Of a stretch of 64,000 nucleotides of DNA, positions 33,551 to 45,606 are shown one piece after another. Every line of letters begins with the position of its first letter. The stretch's first letter is position 1. The stretch lies in the NCBI GenBank assembly GCA_022496185.1, contig WTXG01000002.1, positions 806,001 through 870,000 of the forward strand, given 5' to 3'. The notes under the pieces are model-generated. The model did no database searches and had not been told where the DNA came from. It was given only the letters and a program-made list of their open reading frames with translations. The stretch comes from Multifurca ochricompacta (taxonomy: Eukaryota; Basidiomycota; Agaricomycetes; Russulales; Russulaceae). Position numbers and translations under genes: made by a program.

Positions 33551-35137
33551 ATGCTCCTCCGCAACACTTACACTGTGGCGCGTCCCGCCTTTATTTCTCT
33601 GGTCTTTCTCTCTTTTTAAATACCTTGACAAATTTACTCATTCTCTTTTTTTTTGACAACCCAGCGAACTGCCTCTACCCTCTCTGCCGGCTTCCCGAAA
33701 GTTGCGGAAAGGGTGTGTACACTCGGCGCTCGAGTTAATCTCTCTTCATGTCCCTCTTGTAGCTTCCAACCAAGTATGGAGGCGTGTACACCGTGAGTCC
33801 CGCATACAGTCTTCCATACCAACCTCTCCACTTAATATCCTCTTCTCAGGTGACACTCATCCCCGGTGATGGCATTGGTCAAGAAATCACAGAATCGGTC
33901 AAAGAGATTTTCGAGTCCGTCAACGCGCCAATAGAGTGGGAGCAGTATGACGTCTCTGGAATGTCCTCATCCGGTGAAGCTCTCTTTAAGCAGGCAATGG
34001 AGAGCTTGAAGCGTAACAAAGTCGGGCTAAAAGGTGAGTCTTCATTCTATTTCGTGGCATCGTGCGTGGAATAACCATTTCAAAGGCATCCTTTTTACTC
34101 CGATCTCAAAATCCGGCCACATCTCTTGGAATGTTGCTATGCGTCAGCAACTCGACATTTACGCCTCCGTTGTCTTGTGCAAATCCCTTCCCGGTGTCCC
34201 CACCCGTCACTCCGATGTCGACTTCGCCCTGATTCGTGAGAACACTGAAGGCGAGTATTCCGGTTTGGAACACCAGAGTTACCCTGGCGTGGTCGAATCC
34301 TTGAAGGTGTCCACGCGTGCAAAGGCGGAGCGCATCTCCCGCTTTGCTTTCGATTTTGCGCTCAGGAATGGTCGCAAGGTATGCAAGCACCAACGTTAAG
34401 CGCTCCAGCCCACTCTGATTGTATCCTTTTTTTTTTTTGGAAACCTGTTTAGAAAGTGACCTGCGTGCACAAGGCCAAATCATGAAGCTCGGAGACGGTC
34501 TCTTCCTCAACACTTTCCGCCGTGTCGCGGAGGAGTACAAGTCCTCTGGCATCGAATCCAACGATATGATCGTTGACAACACCTCCATGCAGCTCGTTTC
34601 AAAACCCAAACAATTTGACGTCATGGTCATGCCCAACTTATACGGTGCGATTGTGTCGAACATCGGTGCTGCCCTGGTCGGTGGTCCCGGTGTAGTCCCA
34701 GGTTGCAATGTCGGTCGTGTAAGTACACCGTCGAGACATGTTCTCATCTTCGTCGACTGACCCCTTCGCGGAAAGGATTATGCCCTCTTTGAGCCTGGAT
34801 GCCGTCACGTTGCGAAAGACATCATGGGTCAAGATCGGGCAAACCCGGCCGCAATGATTCTTTCAGCAACCATGATGCTCCGACATCTCGGGTCCGTCAT
34901 CGGAACTCCATGACGTTATTGGCTCAGCGCTCATACGTCTCCATTGCAGGCTTGATCACATTGCAAACAATATCGCATCTGCGACCTTCCAGGTTCTGAA
35001 CGCTGGTAGGGTCAAGACGGCTGACATGGGCGGTAAGTCATGTCACCTTCAACGAGACGCCCATTTTATTGACCTGACACGCAGGCTCCTCGACCACCTC
35101 TGAGTTTACGGCTGCAGTAATAAAGAACCTTGAATAA
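33551..35137 (+). CDS. IDH1: NAD-dependent isocitrate dehydrogenase subunit 1, mitochondrial
   Basis: This is the regulatory-type subunit of the mitochondrial NAD-IDH octamer of the TCA cycle. ATG 33551 ([17 protein letters not shown]) plus a second small exon ([16 protein letters not shown]) forms a presequence, joined to [10 protein letters not shown] and [20 protein letters not shown]. Then come [35 protein letters not shown], and [19 protein letters not shown] with [11 protein letters not shown]. Next are [57 protein letters not shown], and [20 protein letters not shown]. The C-terminal exons end [13 protein letters not shown] with TAA at 35135-35137. About eight introns. The ISKSGH segment, where catalytic paralogues have a different residue pattern, supports the Idh1 rather than the Idh2 assignment. 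Confidence 0.93.
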
Positions 35138-35214
35138 GTCGTACACTAGATACAGGACCGGACCATCAGTGCAAGCTTTTGTCTTGTTTCTTAGGGATAC
35201 ACTAATGTAGACAT

Positions 35215-36663
35215 TCATACTACTTTGCTTGTCATCGCGGTGTCAACACCATGGAAGTAAGCCCCAAGCGAATCGTTCTGGTCTGGTTTGGGTTTCTTGC
35301 CTGCTGGGGTCCTATCCGAAGTATCGTCAAGCATTGGTTGAGTGGATTCATCATTGTCTGTGTCCTCGTACTTCACGACATCCTCCAGTGTTCCAGTCTC
35401 ATCGTTACCCTTGTCGCACCGGAACTCGCTGCCCGATCTTTTCTTCCGCAGTCCAAGCAGGGTCTCACACCGCAACTCACCGCGCTTACCCCATTCGTTT
35501 ACATCGGGCCGAAAGTCCGCATAGAGAGAGAATCCCATACGATTCAACTCCATCGGGTCGCTGTAGCTTTGCGCGAGAAGGTACATGGCGCCTAGCACCG
35601 CTGGGGTTGTTTGTCTCAGCGCGCGTGTGATATAACCATAGGCCGCAGCGGGAGAGGCGCCCCCGCCACCGCCACTGTCCTCGGTAGTGAATCCGCGCCA
35701 CGATCCGGTCGCGGTACAATAAAGTGGGACGCGACGGCTGAGGAGATCAACATATGGCTGTGCTCCTCCAGCCTGTGCAGCTTTAAGTTCAACCTCGCGC
35801 TTTTTGTCGTAAATGCCAAGTGATACGCCTTTGTTTATCGCGTTCATTGACGTGTACACCGACGCTGCCAACAAGGAAAGTTTGATAGGTTACTGAGAGT
35901 GGAAAAAAGAGGGGGGGGGGGAAGGGACGGGTTGGTATACCAATGCTCAGTGCTTCTTCCCGTGAAAAGCCAAGGCGCTCAGCAACAACGCAGGCCCATG
36001 CCATCATAATCGGCGCACGGTTCACGACAACGGATTTGTGCTTGAGCATGTCTTCGTCTAGAAGTTCATGAAAAACGAGACTTCCAAAAGCGGCACCTTC
36101 ATCCGAAGCGAAAAAGTCGTTCTCAAGATCTGAGAAGGCGCCGCGTTTGCGCTTCTTTTGAGGTGACGGCTGCGATGCTTGCTGTATTATTTTAAGCAGT
36201 TGTTTATCAGTTAGCCTTACCTCATATTGAGACTGAAGAGAAGAGTGGAGAGTGATAGTTACAATGAGTATGGAAGACTCCCCCGTCATGTTTTCATGAG
36301 CTATGGAGGTGCCGTGAGCAATGCGTCGCTTCTTGGCTTCCTGCTGCTTTGCGTTCGTGACTGCAATCGCACGATAACCTGCGGCATTCAGTGCAAGAAG
36401 CACGAGCCTGCGATCTTCTTTGTCCAATACACCGAGAGATATGAGCTTCGAGTCTGTGAGTTGGCCGAGACGTGTTGGTGTATTAAAGTCTTTATAGCTA
36501 ACGTGGAGTTGGTCAGTTGTCTTCTTATTGTCGAAACCAAACCGATAAGAATACGACACATCTTGCTAGCGACGGTCATCGCACGTGATATAGGAAGATG
36601 TTTTGAGGTTAAAACTTGAAGAAAAGCTTGGATTGACAATTTCTGATCCTTTACCTCTGCCAT
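35215..36663 (-). CDS. Conserved fungal protein of unknown function
   Basis: I recall similar basidiomycete proteins but no assigned role. ATG 36663 (MAEVKDQKLSIQAFLQVLT) begins a small helical module. After a phase-correct splice it continues IYKDFNTPTRLGQLTDSKLI and KEDRRLVLLALNAAGYR, which resembles a SAM-like helical fold. A basic nuclear-type stretch PQKKRKRG follows near 36150. The core is FGSLVFHELLDEDMLKHKSV, VNRAPIMMAWACVVAERLGF and SREEALSI, then SVYTSMNAINKGVSLGIYD, YGYITRALRQTTPAVLGAMY and MGFSLYADFRPDVNEWG. The C-terminus is acidic and disordered, with a stop at 35215. Introns lie near 36559-36500, 36330-36185 and 35945-35870. A nuclear location is inferred from the basic patch only. 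Confidence 0.7.
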
Positions 36664-36865
36664 GAAGGGTATTGAAGAAGGATAATAGGATAATAGGATA
36701 GGTTAGTTAGTTATAGAGGATTATCTCTAATCTCTATCACTGCTACCATCTCAGAGTCACGTGGCTTTGACCGAGATTGACTGCCTCAAAAAATTTTAAT
36801 TCACTCCACTCCTAAAAAAAACACGAATCGATCCTCATAAGACGTATCCCCAACACATTATCCAT

Positions 36866-38177
36866 CTATTTGTCAAGCACAGTAGTTTCGACAATGATAT
36901 CAGTGACTCTGTAGGGATCTATGCACCGCATTAGGAAAATGCTTTGATTATAATGAAAGCCGGACGAGCGTACCAATGTTGGAGGCAGGGCGGCGGTCCT
37001 CTAGGTATCCGTAACCTTTCTCAGCGACATGCCTGGGAACGCGAATCGACGCGCCACGATTCGCAACACCAGAAGAGAAGGAGCTGATGTGGCCAGTTTC
37101 ATGACGACCGGTCAAACGAAGGTCATTATCCTCTCCGTAGACGGCGATGTGCTCATCATGACGCTTTGAGAGTTTCTCGATGGCGACATTGATTGCTTGA
37201 ATACCGCCGGGTTCACGCATTTGCTTGGTTGAATAGTTAGTATGGCAGCCAGCACCGTTCCAATCTCCTTGAAGAGGTTTCGGGTGGAAAGAGACTTTAA
37301 CACCCCACTGCTCTGCGACGCGGACGAGGAGGTAGCGAGCCAACCAAAGTTCATCTCCCATAGAGATGCCCTCGCATGGACCGACTTGGAACTCCCACTG
37401 GGATGGCATGACTTCTGCATTAATACCACTAATCCGAATGCCAGCATAGAGGCAGGCGCGGTAGTGAGCCTCGATCAAATCACGAGCAACGACCTTGCCG
37501 GCACCTTAGTGAGATGAAGTGAAAAGGGATCAATTGGCCAATTCATTCATTAGATTAGTCAGTGGGGTGCATACCAGCGCCACAGTAGTAAGGACCCTGA
37601 GGGCCTGGGAAACCACCTTTAGGCCAGCCGAAAGGCTTGCCGTCGAGATCAAAAAGGGTGTATTCTTGCTCAAGACCAAACCAAGGAGCGGCATCCTTTG
37701 CCAATTCCATCGTCTTGGCCGCACTATGACGAAAGTTTGTTTTATTGGGAGTGCCGTCGCTATTGTAAGTAGTGGCGAGAACAAGAATGTTGTCACCACC
37801 ACGGAACGGATCTTTGTAAAAAGCGACAGGACGAAGAGAAATATCCGAGTCATGACCAGGAGCCTGGTTAGTGGAAGAACCATCAAAGTCCCAGTTGGGA
37901 AGTTGGCTCAAGTTAGTGACCCTGTGTGTGATTGTCTGAATGAAATCAATAGGGGGGATCGTCCTCAGATGTGGGTCAATATAGTGACATACCCTGCTCT
38001 TAGAACGAAGTTCGTTATCCCCATCGATCCAGACATCTGTGATGTGAGAGATGAGACGAGATGACGAAAGAGAATCACAACCTAAAAGACAGTGAACATA
38101 CATTCAGCCTGAATGCTTGTTCCCTGAGACAAGGCGAGATAAGGGCGAAGAAGTTCGGGATGGTAATTGAAAGCCAT
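36866..38177 (-). CDS. GLN1: Glutamine synthetase
   Basis: This enzyme makes glutamine from glutamate, ammonia and ATP (type II eukaryotic GS, cytosolic). ATG 38177 gives [20 protein letters not shown], and splicing with phase joins [16 protein letters not shown]. Then come [59 protein letters not shown] and [18 protein letters not shown]. The next exon has [60 protein letters not shown] and [20 protein letters not shown], with metal- and ATP-binding residues in place. The last exon is [17 protein letters not shown] with TAG at 36866-36868. Five introns. The promoter (38178-38627) has a GGAAGG-type purine run on the plus strand, a pyrimidine tract on the coding strand. Confidence 0.95.
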
Positions 38178-38627
38178 GAACAAAACGCTAGTTTGACAGA
38201 GAAGGTCACTGATCTGAGGATGAGGATTAAGATGAAAGCAAGAGAAGGAAGGAAGGAAGGAAAGAAGAAAGGAAGGAAGAAATAATGAATGAATCTCTCC
38301 TCTATTTGTATGCGTTTGTGTTTCATCCTTGCCTTTTTATTGGCCCGATAACCGTAACCCCCTCCAGATTCAGAGGAGAAAGGGTTATAGTTGGGTTTAC
38401 TTTTAGTTTTAGTTAGATTAGATTAGAAAAAGTGAAAAAAAAGGAAAAAGAAAAGTAAAGAAAAGGGAATCGGCCGACACTTCGGCTTCATAGACCGAGG
38501 TCAATGTAGCAACACAACAAAAAAAACGCTGCGATGGCGGGGTATTAAAGTGATGATTTAATGACTAGTCAAATCAGCTAATTAATGATGATTCTCTCGG
38601 CTCGCCCCACACTTCATCAAACTCGCT
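38178..38627. promoter_or_regulatory. Glutamine synthetase promoter region
   Basis: 450 bases upstream of glutamine synthetase, which also hold the 3' flank of the J-protein gene. 38240-38281 is a GGAA/GAAGG-rich run (CT tract on the coding strand). A single GATAA sits near 38346, which could suit a nitrogen GATA factor, but one site is weak evidence. Confidence 0.45.
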
Positions 38628-40052
38628 TCATCGCTTCCTTACTGCCTTGCGGCGACGCCCCCCCGCCTTCATAGCAGCTGGCGCAGCCTTCCCATTTCCA
38701 GATTTCATATCGCCTCCATTTTGTTCCTGATCGAGGTGGTGTTCAAGCTCCGGTAAATCTGAATCGGTTCCTGTTGCCGTTTCCCCATCCTCACTGCCTT
38801 CGACCAAAGTTACCCCATTGCCCTGCGCTTCTTCTCTGAATACCTTACAAACGAGAGTATGAACAAGGCCAATAAACCAGGTTCTTCGTAATGACGGAGG
38901 GGTCGCTGTGTTAGCATTGATGTGCGTTTGTTCGCCATCTCCTTCCAACTAGAGATGGAATAAATCAGGTCTTGGTCATGTGGCGCACACTAACGAGCAT
39001 AATACCATGAAAACGTCCCCGTTACTTTCCACGACTACATCAATAGACCTGCCCATCAACACGTTCCCGTCCTCATCGAGACGGGGCGAACCACCTAAAT
39101 TGACCTTGACCTGTCTAGCTCGTGAATGGGAGGTGCCCAACGAGTGATACGTGGGTCTTACCTTTCTTTGACTACCTAGCGGAATCATCTTAGGTCCCCA
39201 CGCGGTCAGCTTTGCTTTCCCAATGATTTGCTCGATACGCGCCAGATCTCGTTTGTAGTTCATGCGCTGCACCACATAATGCAACCCAGTTGTTAGGAAG
39301 ATTAGAAATACAAGAACAGTCTATGAGGCACTGATTAGTATACCCGCATTTTGAAGAAAATCAAATAAATGGACGCACTCCTAGACCTGGACGGAAACGA
39401 GAATAATAGTATCCAGTGCCTCGCCAACGTGGTACCCCGTTCTTGTAAAAGAAGTCATATCTTCACAAGCGATACATCAGATTCAGTGACGAAGTGCATC
39501 GCTACATACGGACCGTTCGCGGCCTTCTTGACTCCTCAATATTGATGCGACGACGCCAAGGCGCGCAAATCGTTCTTGAGCGCCCTTGATGCCAGGATTT
39601 TTGTCAGGACTGCATAGAACAGAGCGAGTGTAAGAACGTGGGAGTAAAAAAGGAAAGCGAGATATGCACTGGAGTAGCATGCTTTTTTTGCGATACGCGC
39701 GTCCAATCTCTGCCATAGGAGCAGACGGTGATACCTCAAGCCACGAGTAGAAGGTTGTTCCCTTTCCTGGAAGATCGAAGTGTTGTCAATGGCTAACGGT
39801 TCGGCTTGGGTGACGAAGGAAGACCTTCTGCAGCCTCTACTGCGCTGACGAGGTCAAATATCTCATGGTCCTCCTATAATAGTGATGAAGGGGTCACTGG
39901 ATGTATCAGTGCCAGTCTTGGCATACCTTCGTCCAGCTTCAAGAGAGACGCAGAATGTCAATCCATGAGGGGGAAAGTTGGTAGGCGGTAACGTACGCAT
40001 GCACCACTCCAGCAAAAAGTGCCAAGATTGAAAAAAAAAGGAAATATCTCAT
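38628..40052 (-). CDS. ER membrane J-domain protein, Erj5-like
   Basis: This is an Hsp70 co-chaperone candidate of the endoplasmic reticulum. ATG 40052 opens a clear signal peptide ([19 protein letters not shown]). Two small exons then give [20 protein letters not shown]. The J domain follows: [29 protein letters not shown] and, across an intron, HPDKNPG; the splice rebuilds the essential HPD exactly. It continues [18 protein letters not shown] and [21 protein letters not shown] membrane segment ([17 protein letters not shown]) near 39310-39270 is followed by a cytosolic tail [33 protein letters not shown], and a basic, Gly/Ala/Lys-rich C-terminus ending RRRKAVRKR. The topology (lumenal J domain, one membrane span) matches Erj5/DNAJC1-like proteins. 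Confidence 0.82.
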
Positions 40053-40392
40053 TCAGTGATCACGTTGGGCACTTGGCTGGGGCTTTTTTTATGACGAGAC
40101 GAGGAAGGTGACAAAATGAAGACGAAATCAAAAAAGTTGAATTCGACGACACGTTTTTCTTCTCCGGGAAACTCGGCCCGGATTCGTACATAGGGACAAA
40201 CCACGTGGTGGCAACGTTCGATATAAACAATGACAAAGTCAAATAAACAAAGTCGAATGCTTGGATGTAAGCAACGACAAAGCCACACAAACAAATATGA
40301 AAGTAATAATATTTTATATTTTATAATATAATATAATAATATAAGATGAATGACAAGTATAACTACTCAATACTCACTCATCATCATACTCA
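40053..40392. promoter_or_regulatory. Divergent J-protein / RRN7 promoter
   Basis: 340 bases. An AT-rich run (ATATTTTATATTTTATAATAT..., 40305-40343) lies about 50-90 bases before the RRN7 start. No other feature. Confidence 0.45.
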
Positions 40393-42734
40393 ATGGCTCC
40401 GCGGCGTAAATGTACCGTATGTGGTTCTCTGCAATGGCATAAGGAGCCAGCAACTGGACTCGTCGTCTGCAAGGAGGGTCACGTCCTTCAAGTTTGTACG
40501 CTTCATTTTGTTTCGATATCGATTCACCTGACCAGGGTGACAATTCCAGAACTACCTCAATGAAACGCACGAGTTGCACGAGGTTGGTCCATTCCATGTA
40601 CGCAAGCGAGCGCTCAAGGCGCCGCAAGAGAGGCGGGGACGCTCAACCAACGCTTACCCTGAGCGTACGTAACAATTCGGTGCCCTTAGGGGACGTAGCC
40701 ATTCACTGTGACTGACACCTTTGAGCACAGTCTATTACCATGGCTCGCGTGCGCAGTACCTCTACTTCCAGTGCTTGCAGCTCTTGCTTCGAAAACAGGT
40801 CGCTACATTGATTCGGCTTTGGGGTCTCCCAACAGAGTTCGAGGTTGTCCGAATTCCTCTCATGCAGTGGCTTAGATAAAGTTAACCGTAGCGAAGATTA
40901 TCTGCAGAGACTTGTGGGCGTTGCATTTATGTTTGTTGCCTTCACCTCCGCCACCGGAACCGGTGCTGCACAACCAAGCTACGCAAGGCGATGCCGGTGA
41001 TAACGGTCCAACGTTGGGAGACTCGAAGAGGTTATCTAGGGGCTTCACTACAACGGAAGGCGACAAAGCAATTGGCGCACAGGGAAGAAAGGCTTCTTTG
41101 TGGCAATCTGGCGGGAGCTCTTCCGAGAGTGAGAGCAACAGCAAGTCAGAAGATGATTCAGAGATGGATGAACTACTTGGCATTCTCTCACAATCAAGTT
41201 CTTCAGAGGACGACGAGGACGATGATACAGGCCAACCACGTCCTAAACCTGAAGGCAGTGAACGAAAGTCCAACATGTTTGGGAAATGGGGACCAGCGAG
41301 CAACATTGCGGTGCTCGTGGTAGCCTGTTGGACGCTTCGGCTGCCCATCATATACTTGGACCTCATTCGGTTCGGTCGCGGCATGAACTTGCTCGACAGA
41401 CATGCAGCTGACACGCTCTCAGATTGATCGAGTCCTACGATCTCCCTTACCTGGAGCCGCTGCATCATTTACCAGGGAATATGGCCCGTCACCTCACAAA
41501 ACAGAGCGTTCAGGTGCTCTCACCCATGGTAAGGGGGTCATGTTTTTGGGCTTGCGCATCATGAATCTGAAACATACGTAACGCAGCATGCACCAACAAC
41601 CCTGGCTTTACATGATCTATCGGCCCGGCTGGCACGGAAATTGCAGGGGTCGTACAAGATCCAAACCCCGGAATTGAATGCTGCACCTGTATTATGGCGT
41701 GTAGTGCGTGCGCTGGGCGGGACCCGTGAGTGCCCCGCCTCGTGGGTGTGTGTATATTTGATGGCTCAATGGAAGGTATCACGAATGGGGTTCACAGCTG
41801 TGCTGTACAACCTTAGTAAGACAATGGCGCATGTGCTATCGTTGCCTCTAGCCCTACATCACACGCTTGCGCCTTGTCCCGCGCAATTAAAGGATGGTGA
41901 TGATGATGACGATGATGATACGGATACGGATACGGATATAGAAAGCCACAAATACGATGATATACCGCCGGAGCTGGCGCTAGTGGCATCAGTGACCATC
42001 GTATTGAAGATGGTCTATGGTCTTGATGGCCGAGTACGGTACGTGAGAATGTTGATTTGCACATGCGATATTTGACACGAACGACGATCAGGGTACCTAA
42101 GAATAGCGCTGATCCAGCATGGGCACTGCCTCAAATAGAAGATTACTTGATGATTGTCAAAGAAGTAAAGGAGGCTTACGAGAAGAGTAAGCAAGTTTTA
42201 TTCTCAGCTTCATCAGAAATGTAAGAAATCCCACTCCTCCTATATTTCTATTATTAATATTAATATTCTGATTGGCACTTGGCACTTGGCACTTGGCACT
42301 TCAGGTCGGTGCTAGAATTAGATGAATTCATGTTGAACGAATACCTCGATCTCTGTCAAAAGGGTCTCTTGAAGCCAGAAAGGTTTCGATCAACAGGTAA
42401 AGGTAAAGGTAAAGAAAGGGAAAGGAATCGGTCAGATCTGGAAGACTTCTTTCCTTTTCCTTCTTTGAAAGAGGACGTTGACTGGAATCGCAGTCTAACC
42501 ACAGCGGGTTTTAGCCGGCGGCGGTTAAAAGCAGCGGGAGTAACCGAACTTGATCCTGATCTTGATCTTGAGACGGGAGAAGCTTATGCCATTTATAGAC
42601 CCCGGGATATTCTTGGAACTTTGCCAGAAGATTGCCAGTTGTTGATTTCGTACGGGGCCAAGTGGGTTGGTGTAGATGAAGATTTATTGTTAAAAGTGAT
42701 TGAACGTTACGAATGGAGGTTGGCTCGTCGTTAG
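40393..42734 (+). CDS. RRN7: RNA polymerase I core factor subunit Rrn7
   Basis: Rrn7 (the TFIIB-like subunit of the Pol I core factor, TAF1B in animals) helps load Pol I on rDNA promoters. ATG 40393 gives MAPRRKCTVCGSLQWHKEPA, and CTVC...VVCKEGHVL is the N-terminal zinc ribbon. Then come FHVRKRALKAPQERRGR and HGSRAQYLYFQCLQLLLRKQ (cyclin-like region). An acidic, Ser-rich insert (SSSESESNSKSEDDSEMDEL) precedes GPASNIAVLVVACWTLRLPI, YLDLIRLIESYDLPYLEPLH, LPGNMARHL and LYNLSKTMAHVLSLPLALHH. A second acidic repeat (DGDDDDDDDTDTDTD) follows, then LVASVTIVLKMVYGLDGRVR. The last exons end VDEDLLLKVIERYEWRLARR. About seven introns; the sixth acceptor is flanked by a tandem heptamer. Sequence divergence is typical for Rrn7, but the order of motifs fits well. 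Confidence 0.85.
42272..42299 (+). repeat. RRN7: Four tandem TTGGCAC heptamers at an intron 3' end
   Basis: Four exact copies of TTGGCAC end five bases before the acceptor AG (42303-42304) of an RRN7 intron. Confidence 0.9.
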
Positions 42735-43235
42735 ACACTTACACTTACTCATATATATATACACGCATACACATATATATACATACACATACATACATAC
42801 ATACATACCGCATACAGCCATGCACAGAGCATACGTCACATGTGCGCGCCACATGGCGCATATATACATAGACACATACACATACACACACGCATACACA
42901 TACTCACATACTCACCCCCCAACGTAGCGCCCCCCATACCATGCCGTAGACAGTAGTAGCCATAGCCGCCCCTCCCATCCATCCCGCTCCCGCTCCCGCT
43001 AGCTGAACCCATCACCCAGCCATCAACGTCAACATTTTGGCGTCATCGCTTCCTCGCTGGGCGTGCTCACCTCATTCATCCGCTCCTTCTTTTCTTTGTT
43101 GTACATTTCATTCACGCCCATGTCCCACTTTTAAATCTCACTCTCGTCCATTGGACATGAGAATAGACTTTAAATTTCAACCCCAATCCTTTTCACTCCC
43201 TCGCCTTTCTCCTCTTCTCCACTTTCTAACTCAAC
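42735..43235. other. Gap between RRN7 and the next plus-strand gene
   Basis: About 500 bases: the microsatellite above, then C/T-rich sequence (42912-43235) that is probably promoter for the next gene. Confidence 0.5.
42748..42912. repeat. TA/TACA microsatellite
   Basis: This 165-base run of TATA, CATA and TACATACA units, interrupted near 42815-42850, lies just after the RRN7 stop. It encodes nothing credible. Confidence 0.95.
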
Positions 43236-45606
43236 ATGCACAGAATAGCTTCTGTCCTCGGTGCAAGGCGCTCCGACAAGTCTCATTCCGATGACGTTCG
43301 TACAGATTCTACCTCAAAGTCTTCCCCCTGCAGTCAGTCACACAGGAGGTCCTCTCGTCGTTTCTTCGGTACTCTCACTCGCATCACTGTCTCGACAGTC
43401 CGACCAACCCAACCTTTAGAGCCCACCCACTCATCCTCTGCTTCCTCATCCGGTTCAGCCTCGCTTCGCACACCTGAAGACGACCGTGTCGGTAGTCTGG
43501 CTCCCCATAGTGCACGATCTACCTCTTCAAGAAAGGCATGGATTCCATGGTTGACCCTCAAGAAATCCGACCTTCAGACCCAATCACAATCCCGTCCACC
43601 CTCATCATATTGGTCTGATCCGTTGAGTTTCGAAACTTCATCCACCGGGATTCCTGCCCCTTCGAGATTCACTCCCAGCCAGCCCGTTGAATCCGATGAA
43701 GACTCTTCGGACGAATCTTCTGAGTCTGAGTCTGAAGCACCGTCATCCTCTCACCCTGCCCCTCCCAGACTAGACTCTAACGATCGTCTACTCGCTCCTG
43801 TCCACTTCCTCAGTGCCCTCACGGCGAACATGATTTCACCACCTATCTCCCCCCCTCCCCTTCTGCACTATTCGCATGCACCCCTCTTCCCACGTTCGTC
43901 CAATGCCTCTCGGTCGCTTACATTCCGTGAAACGTTCGAATCTACGATGCACAGGAAGCGACTGCTCCACCGCCTTCAAGGAGAACCTCTCACCCAAACC
44001 GACCGACGTTTTCTGGCGGCGATCGGTCCTCATGTTCCATCCGCGGCCCAGCGGAGAACTCTATTTCAGCCAGAAGAAGGAGAGCGGTATGACCTTAGAC
44101 ATGTGCAATCATTCAGCCCTGGCTTAAAGCAGTGGATCGCCCGGCCGTACTTTGAGGACCGAATGGTGACCTGGACTCTCAACGATGCAGGCACAGTCGT
44201 CTGGACAACAGTCAAGGGTTCTGGATTTGGCGTTTGGGCCCTCGACGTGTCTGAGACGCTCGAACTCTTGTCCAGATTGGATAGCGCGGAGGACACGCTT
44301 CCCATAGGCGCGCCTGTCGCACCTTCACTTAATAATTCTCCTCTCGCTTCTAGTAAGTAATTCACACGTGCGCCCTTAACTCGTAATCATTCCTCGTCTG
44401 CAAGCTTCCCTGCATACCGTGGGTAAACACGTTCCCTACAAAGCCGTACCGTCTCCACTTCGATATGATCGTGGGCCCTCTGAGCCCCCAACATTATCAT
44501 CAACCTCCGAACTCATGACTCCTGCCTCCGCTGACGTCGTATCTTCTTCCAGACGTGGCGTTCGATTCGCGGAAAATGTTGACAAAGAAGATCAAGTTCC
44601 GCTCGGTTACATTCTTCGACACCGAAAGCGACGCGAGGAGAAGGCTCTTTTCCTTCAACGAGAACAAGAGCGTCGCCGGCACGATGAAGACAGGTCGAGA
44701 CACGAGGCTGAGCGACAACAATGGGAACATGAAAAACGGCAGTGGCAGAAGGAGAGGCGAGCCATGGAAGACGCCAAGAGGCAGAAACAATACACTGAGG
44801 AAATCGCTGCAGCCCGAGTGCGGCGTGAGTCCCTTTACGTCTTGCCCTCCTCTCAGGCAAGAGAGCAGGACCGCAGGACCCGCGAAGCCTATTCTAGACT
44901 CGCCTATGACCCACGCAGGCAGAACGAGCACACTTACCAAGCCCATCCGCTGCGTTCCCGCAATGGCTCTTCTTCGAGCTCAAGGCAAGGTAGCCTCCCT
45001 CGGTCCGAAAGCGGGGGTCCACATGCATCACGCCCTGCGTCGACACATAGCGTCTCATCTTCTGAAGATGTCCGTACACGCATTAGCAGGAACAGTAGGC
45101 GAGGCTCCTTAATTTCTGAATCGTCACAGCGTTCCGTTACATCACCTGTCTTCGCGTACGGTCGGCCACCAGTCCCACCCCTTCCCCAAGTACCACCGAT
45201 ACCCGTTTTTTCTCCCATGCAGCCGATTCCCGTGTTACCTCACTTTGCCATGGACTATCCACTCCTTCCCCCATCGGCGCCTTTTATGCTTCAACAATAC
45301 CACAGACCTCGTTCGCAGGACTCAACCCCTTCGAGGGGCACAGGGAACAGTCACAGTTCTGATCAACCCCAACGCTCAACTGACCGTGCTTCCCCAACAC
45401 CACGTCACCATCGTTCCAGTAGTGATGACTACGGTGGTCGTAACTCTCCGGCTCATCTTCATAATCAGAGGAACAATAGTCTGCCCCCCCCTCGTCTGGC
45501 GCAATCGACACGCGCCAATTCCTCAGATGCGCCGCCCAGAGTGTCCACGTCTTCTTCCATGCATAAGAAACCCTATGCAGCACGGCGACAAACGGCATTT
45601 CCCTGA
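43236..45606 (+). CDS. Large disordered protein with central coiled coil, unknown function
   Basis: ATG 43236 (MHRIASVLGARRSDKS) opens a 370-residue exon rich in Ser, Pro and Arg. It has a folded-looking block near 43915-44270: SLTFRETFESTMHRKRLLHR, LTQTDRRFLAAIGPHVPSA, MVTWTLNDAGTVVWTTVKG and FGVWALDVSETLELLSRLDS. One intron (44353-44404, GTAAGT...GCAAG) joins phase-correctly to LHTVGKHVPYKAVPSPLRYD. The second exon contains RRGVRFAENVDKEDQVPLGY, a long charged coiled coil with many Glu/Arg/Gln (about 44620-44850), and a disordered Ser/Pro-rich tail with a polyproline run (PPVPPLPQVPPIPVF). The stop is at 45604-45606. I do not recognise the family; the coiled coil and low complexity suggest a scaffold role. 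Confidence 0.6.

Noticed and set aside
42690..42927. ORFs of Tyr/Thr/His/Ile repeats near 42.8 kb
   Set aside because: They are translations of the TA/CA microsatellite in both directions.
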